Assembly: GCA_902774115.1 (NCBI GenBank)
Contig: CACYHH010000005.1
Location: 1-64,000 of the forward strand
From: an uncultured Spirochaetales bacterium
GTDB taxonomy: Bacteria > UBP6 > UBA1177
Length of the DNA: 64,000 nucleotides
Reading direction: 5' to 3'
Of the stretch, positions 61,554 through 64,000 are shown in pieces. The position numbers and the translations under genes are program-made. The notes beneath the pieces are model-generated. The model ran no database searches and had not been told where the DNA came from. It saw nothing but the letters and a program-made list of their open reading frames with translations. The stretch's first letter is position 1. Each line of letters begins with the position of its first letter.

Positions 61554-61581
61554 TTGACTTATACAATTCAATAATTAAAAT
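61554..61581 (+). promoter_or_regulatory. Predicted sigma70 promoter for the second PEGA kinase
   Basis: TTGACT at 61554-61559, 16-bp spacer, TAAAAT at 61576-61581, 37 bp before ATG 61619. Confidence 0.6.
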
Positions 61582-61618
61582 ATTGAGACTTTTTTTTGAT
61601 CGTTTGTGGGAATTTTCT

Positions 61619-63535
61619 ATGGAAGAAAATAATTCGACTTACAAGTTACCGAGATTATTCGGGAAATACTATCTTTTAGAGCTGATCAACGTCGGCGGTA
61701 TGGCCGAAGTTTTCAAAGCCAAAATGTTCGGAGTCGAAGGTTTTGAAAAGATCGTTGCGATAAAAAGGATTCTGCCTGAAGTCGCCGAAGATGCCGAATT
61801 TATCAAAATGTTCGTCGATGAGGCGAAGATCGCGGTAAAACTTCAGCATCCGAACGTCGTTCAGATTTTTGAACTCGGAAAAATCGAAGATTCATACTTC
61901 ATCGCGATGGAGCTCATCAACGGAAAGGATCTTAAAACCATCCGCAAAAGACTGAAAAGAGTCGATCTTCTGATGCCGGTCGAGCAGAGCGCATACATCA
62001 TTTCGCAGGTTTGCGACGGCTTGGATTACGCTCACCGCAAAACGGACGAGAAGATGAATCCGCTCAATATCGTTCACCGCGATATTTCACCCCAGAATAT
62101 GATCGTTTCTTACGAAGGTACGGTAAAACTCATCGACTTCGGAATCGCGAAAGCGAAGAGCAAATCGACTAAAACCCAGGTCGGAATGCTCAAAGGAAAG
62201 TTCAGCTATATGTCTCCGGAACAGGTGAGCGGCCAGCCGATCGACAGACGAAGCGATATTTTCTCGCTCGGTGTCGTTTTCTTTGAAATGCTCACCGGAA
62301 AACGCCTTTTCCTCGGCAAAAACGATGTCGAGACGCTTGAAAAAATCAGAAAGGCGGAAGTTCTTCCTCCCAGCGTTTTCAACAGCGCGGTGCCGCCGGA
62401 ACTTGACAGGATCGTCCTTAAAGCGCTTGCAAAAGACAGGGAAGACCGTTATCAGTGGGCAAGCGAATTTTCCGAAGACCTCAAAAAGTTCAGCTATTCG
62501 AGCGGAAAAAGTTTCTCCCGTCAGGATATGATGAACTTCATGAGCGAGTTCTTTGCCGACGAGCTTGAAGAAGAAACGGCGAAACTTGAAGAATACCACA
62601 AAATCAAAAAGCCGGTCGATATGCCGCTCAGAGAGGCTGCACAGACGATCCGCAGCGATGCCCCGTCAAGAGAGGATGAAGGCTCGGCTATTCACACGAC
62701 AAGCTCTTCTCCGAAAAAGCTGGTGCTTATTTTTGCAGCTGTTCTTATCGTTCTCGGTTTTGCTGTAGCACTGCTGTTTGTTTTGGGTGGAAGCAAGAAA
62801 GACGCGGCTTCTCTCATCGTCGATTCGAACGAGAGGAAGACAATAGTCGTCGTTGATGAAAATACGATGTATCAGAAGCGGTGCGAAACTCCGTGCGTCA
62901 TGGAAGGTCTTCTTGCAGGCCAGCACGAAATTTCGTTCTCAAAAGCCGGTTTTGTTGACGTGAAAGAGAGTGTTTTCCTGAGCAAAGGCGACAAACTTGA
63001 AAAATTCGTGAAAATGTACCGCATCGGCGAGCAGAAGACGATGATAACGGTCAAGTCCGATCCTGACGGAGCCGTTCTCTATATCAACGACAAAAAGGTC
63101 CAGGCAGCGACTCCGACCATCGTGAACGATATTCCGGTAGGACTTGATATCGTCGTCAGAGTTGAAAAACACGGCTACTTCCCTTACGAAGAGAACATCG
63201 GCAAAGTTCCGGCCAATATGAATAAGGAAGTCAGCGTAATACTTAAGCCGATGAAAAACGCGCCTGCCCAGTCAAAATCGAAAAAATCCGAGTCTTCCGC
63301 CAAATCGGCTGCTGCAGAATCGGGCGAGTCTGCATATCTCACGATCAACAGCATGCCGTGGGCTAATATCTACATCAACGGCAAACTGATAGGTGCGACT
63401 CCTATATCAAAGCACAAACTTCCTGCCGGAAGCTACAAGATCCAGTTCAAAAATCCGAAAGCTAAGATTGATAAAACTATTCCTGTCGAGCTGGAAGCCG
63501 GTGAAACCAAAAGGCTGATAGAAAAATTTGACTAA
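61619..63535 (+). CDS. Hanks-type Ser/Thr kinase with membrane anchor and PEGA domains
   Basis: 638 residues from ATG 61619; a TTG at 61583 is in frame but unsupported. Kinase domain about 15-295: loop INVGGMAEVF, Lys49, HRDISPQN (153-160), DFG 173-175 and the segment GKFSYMSPEQ. A membrane helix lies at about 375-398 (LVLIFAAVLIVLGFAVALLFVL). Outside are a PEGA-like region with a CETPC pair and two clear PEGA domains (TVKSDPDGAVLYINDKKVQAATP and SMPWANIYINGKLIGATPISKHKLPAGSY). HRDISPQN is typical of myxobacterial kinases. Probably senses the envelope through the PEGA part. Confidence 0.93.
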   Translation: MEENNSTYKLPRLFGKYYLLELINVGGMAEVFKAKMFGVEGFEKIVAIKRILPEVAEDAEFIKMFVDEAKIAVKLQHPNVVQIFELGKIEDSYFIAMELINGKDLKTIRKRLKRVDLLMPVEQSAYIISQVCDGLDYAHRKTDEKMNPLNIVHRDISPQNMIVSYEGTVKLIDFGIAKAKSKSTKTQVGMLKGKFSYMSPEQVSGQPIDRRSDIFSLGVVFFEMLTGKRLFLGKNDVETLEKIRKAEVLPPSVFNSAVPPELDRIVLKALAKDREDRYQWASEFSEDLKKFSYSSGKSFSRQDMMNFMSEFFADELEEETAKLEEYHKIKKPVDMPLREAAQTIRSDAPSREDEGSAIHTTSSSPKKLVLIFAAVLIVLGFAVALLFVLGGSKKDAASLIVDSNERKTIVVVDENTMYQKRCETPCVMEGLLAGQHEISFSKAGFVDVKESVFLSKGDKLEKFVKMYRIGEQKTMITVKSDPDGAVLYINDKKVQAATPTIVNDIPVGLDIVVRVEKHGYFPYEENIGKVPANMNKEVSVILKPMKNAPAQSKSKKSESSAKSAAAESGESAYLTINSMPWANIYINGKLIGATPISKHKLPAGSYKIQFKNPKAKIDKTIPVELEAGETKRLIEKFD

Positions 63536-63566
63536 ATTTCCGCTTTTTTCGCATAAGAGGTCCTAC

Positions 63567-64000
63567 ATGACTAAAAAATCATTATTGACACTTGTTTGGG
63601 CAATTTTTCTTGTTTTAATGTTTGCTGCCTGCGGAAGCGACAAAAAAGAGCCTGATAAACCCGATACAGGCGACACTGAAGCTGTCACGGACACAGATCC
63701 GACTGATACCGGTGACACTCCCACTGTTCCGGACGAAGAGCCGGCTGATACCGGAGATGCAGAAGTGATTCCTGACGAAGACAACACTGACACTGGGAAT
63801 GTCACGCGGGAAGGATGCACGATAAAATCGTCTTTCGGGTCACATTCCGCAAAAAGAGACTTGATGGAGAGTTGTGTCAAAGAAATTGCTAAAGCTGATT
63901 CCGCCACTTGTGACTGGAACTACAAAAATGAAGAAGTAACAGTTAAGCATATTGCATATTTGCAAAGACTTGTAATTACTTTCGGCAATGAATGCAAAGA
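63567..64000 (+). CDS. Acidic-linker lipoprotein (partial, truncated by window end)
   Basis: ATG 63567 after AAGAGG; the frame stays open to base 64000 (at least 144 residues). Lipobox FAAC at residue 22 followed by an Asp/Thr/Pro linker (about 30-85, with DTGDT repeats). A globular region with four Cys starts at about residue 90. No family recognised. It starts 31 bp after the PEGA kinase. Confidence 0.8.
   Translation, partial: MTKKSLLTLVWAIFLVLMFAACGSDKKEPDKPDTGDTEAVTDTDPTDTGDTPTVPDEEPADTGDAEVIPDEDNTDTGNVTREGCTIKSSFGSHSAKRDLMESCVKEIAKADSATCDWNYKNEEVTVKHIAYLQRLVITFGNECK

Overview
The window reads as chromosome from an anaerobic, fermentative, Gram-negative (two-membrane) bacterium. Evidence for two membranes is a complete Tol-Pal system, beta-barrel-like outer-membrane proteins and twelve lipoproteins with clear lipoboxes. 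Myxococcota/deltaproteobacteria-like habits are the eukaryotic-type Ser/Thr kinases with PEGA tails plus a PP2C phosphatase, the Cys-rich CGN..E.GE.CD module, acidic Asp/Ser/Thr linkers after lipoboxes, and a PrsK/NtrC-like two-component pair. Phosphotransbutyrylase and butyrate kinase point to butyrate fermentation. The taxonomic placement is inference; no rRNA is present. No insertion sequence, prophage, CRISPR array or rRNA was seen, and no gene-free stretch exceeds 300 bases.

Layout. 1-2541 (minus) is a partial lipoprotein carrying a GDPIM nonapeptide array. 2720-6749 holds map, a WecA/TagO-type transferase (convergent with map) and aspS. 6921-9974 has a beta-helical carbohydrate-binding-like lipoprotein and a lytic transglycosylase. 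10028-11721 is a small operon of unrecognised genes, followed by tRNA-Val and tRNA-Asp. 12145-14428 is ptb-DUF493-buk. 14598-17611 is a lipid-kinase, PP2C and two thioredoxin-like lipoprotein operon. 17762-19899 has an outer-membrane protein and a lipoprotein. 20090-25805 is rseP-tolQ-tolR-tolA-tolB-pal. 25953-31311 has a lipoprotein, then a Ser/Thr kinase, PhoH, phosphoesterase and lipB run. 31386-40526 is a tandem cluster of three large paralogous GDPIM-array lipoproteins. 40592-42782 is a barrel-like protein and acpS. 42820-47546 (minus) is cmk-ispH-dprA-topA. 47701-49888 is divergent moxR and rodA. 50016-53177 is a giant periplasmic coiled-coil protein. 53231-56440 is an OPT transporter and a Pro-Thr-repeat lipoprotein. 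56563-61539 is an operon of a degenerate methyltransferase-like protein, an NtrC-type regulator and a membrane histidine kinase. 61619-64000 is a PEGA kinase and a truncated lipoprotein.

The main theme is the cell envelope: precursor synthesis and elongation (WecA, RodA, lytic transglycosylase), envelope integrity (Tol-Pal, RseP), surface lipoproteins and phospho-signalling. The most unusual items are (1) four lipoproteins in which a 27-bp/9-residue GDPIM array sits inside a ZU5-like domain just before an HF[S/T] strand, (2) dispersed intergenic elements made of degenerate octamers between GCCGCCG/CGGCGGC arms, (3) an apparently catalytically dead DNA-methyltransferase-like protein co-transcribed with a two-component system, and (4) a five-hairpin element between two of the paralogous lipoproteins. 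Most readable sigma70-type promoters here have a 16-bp spacer.
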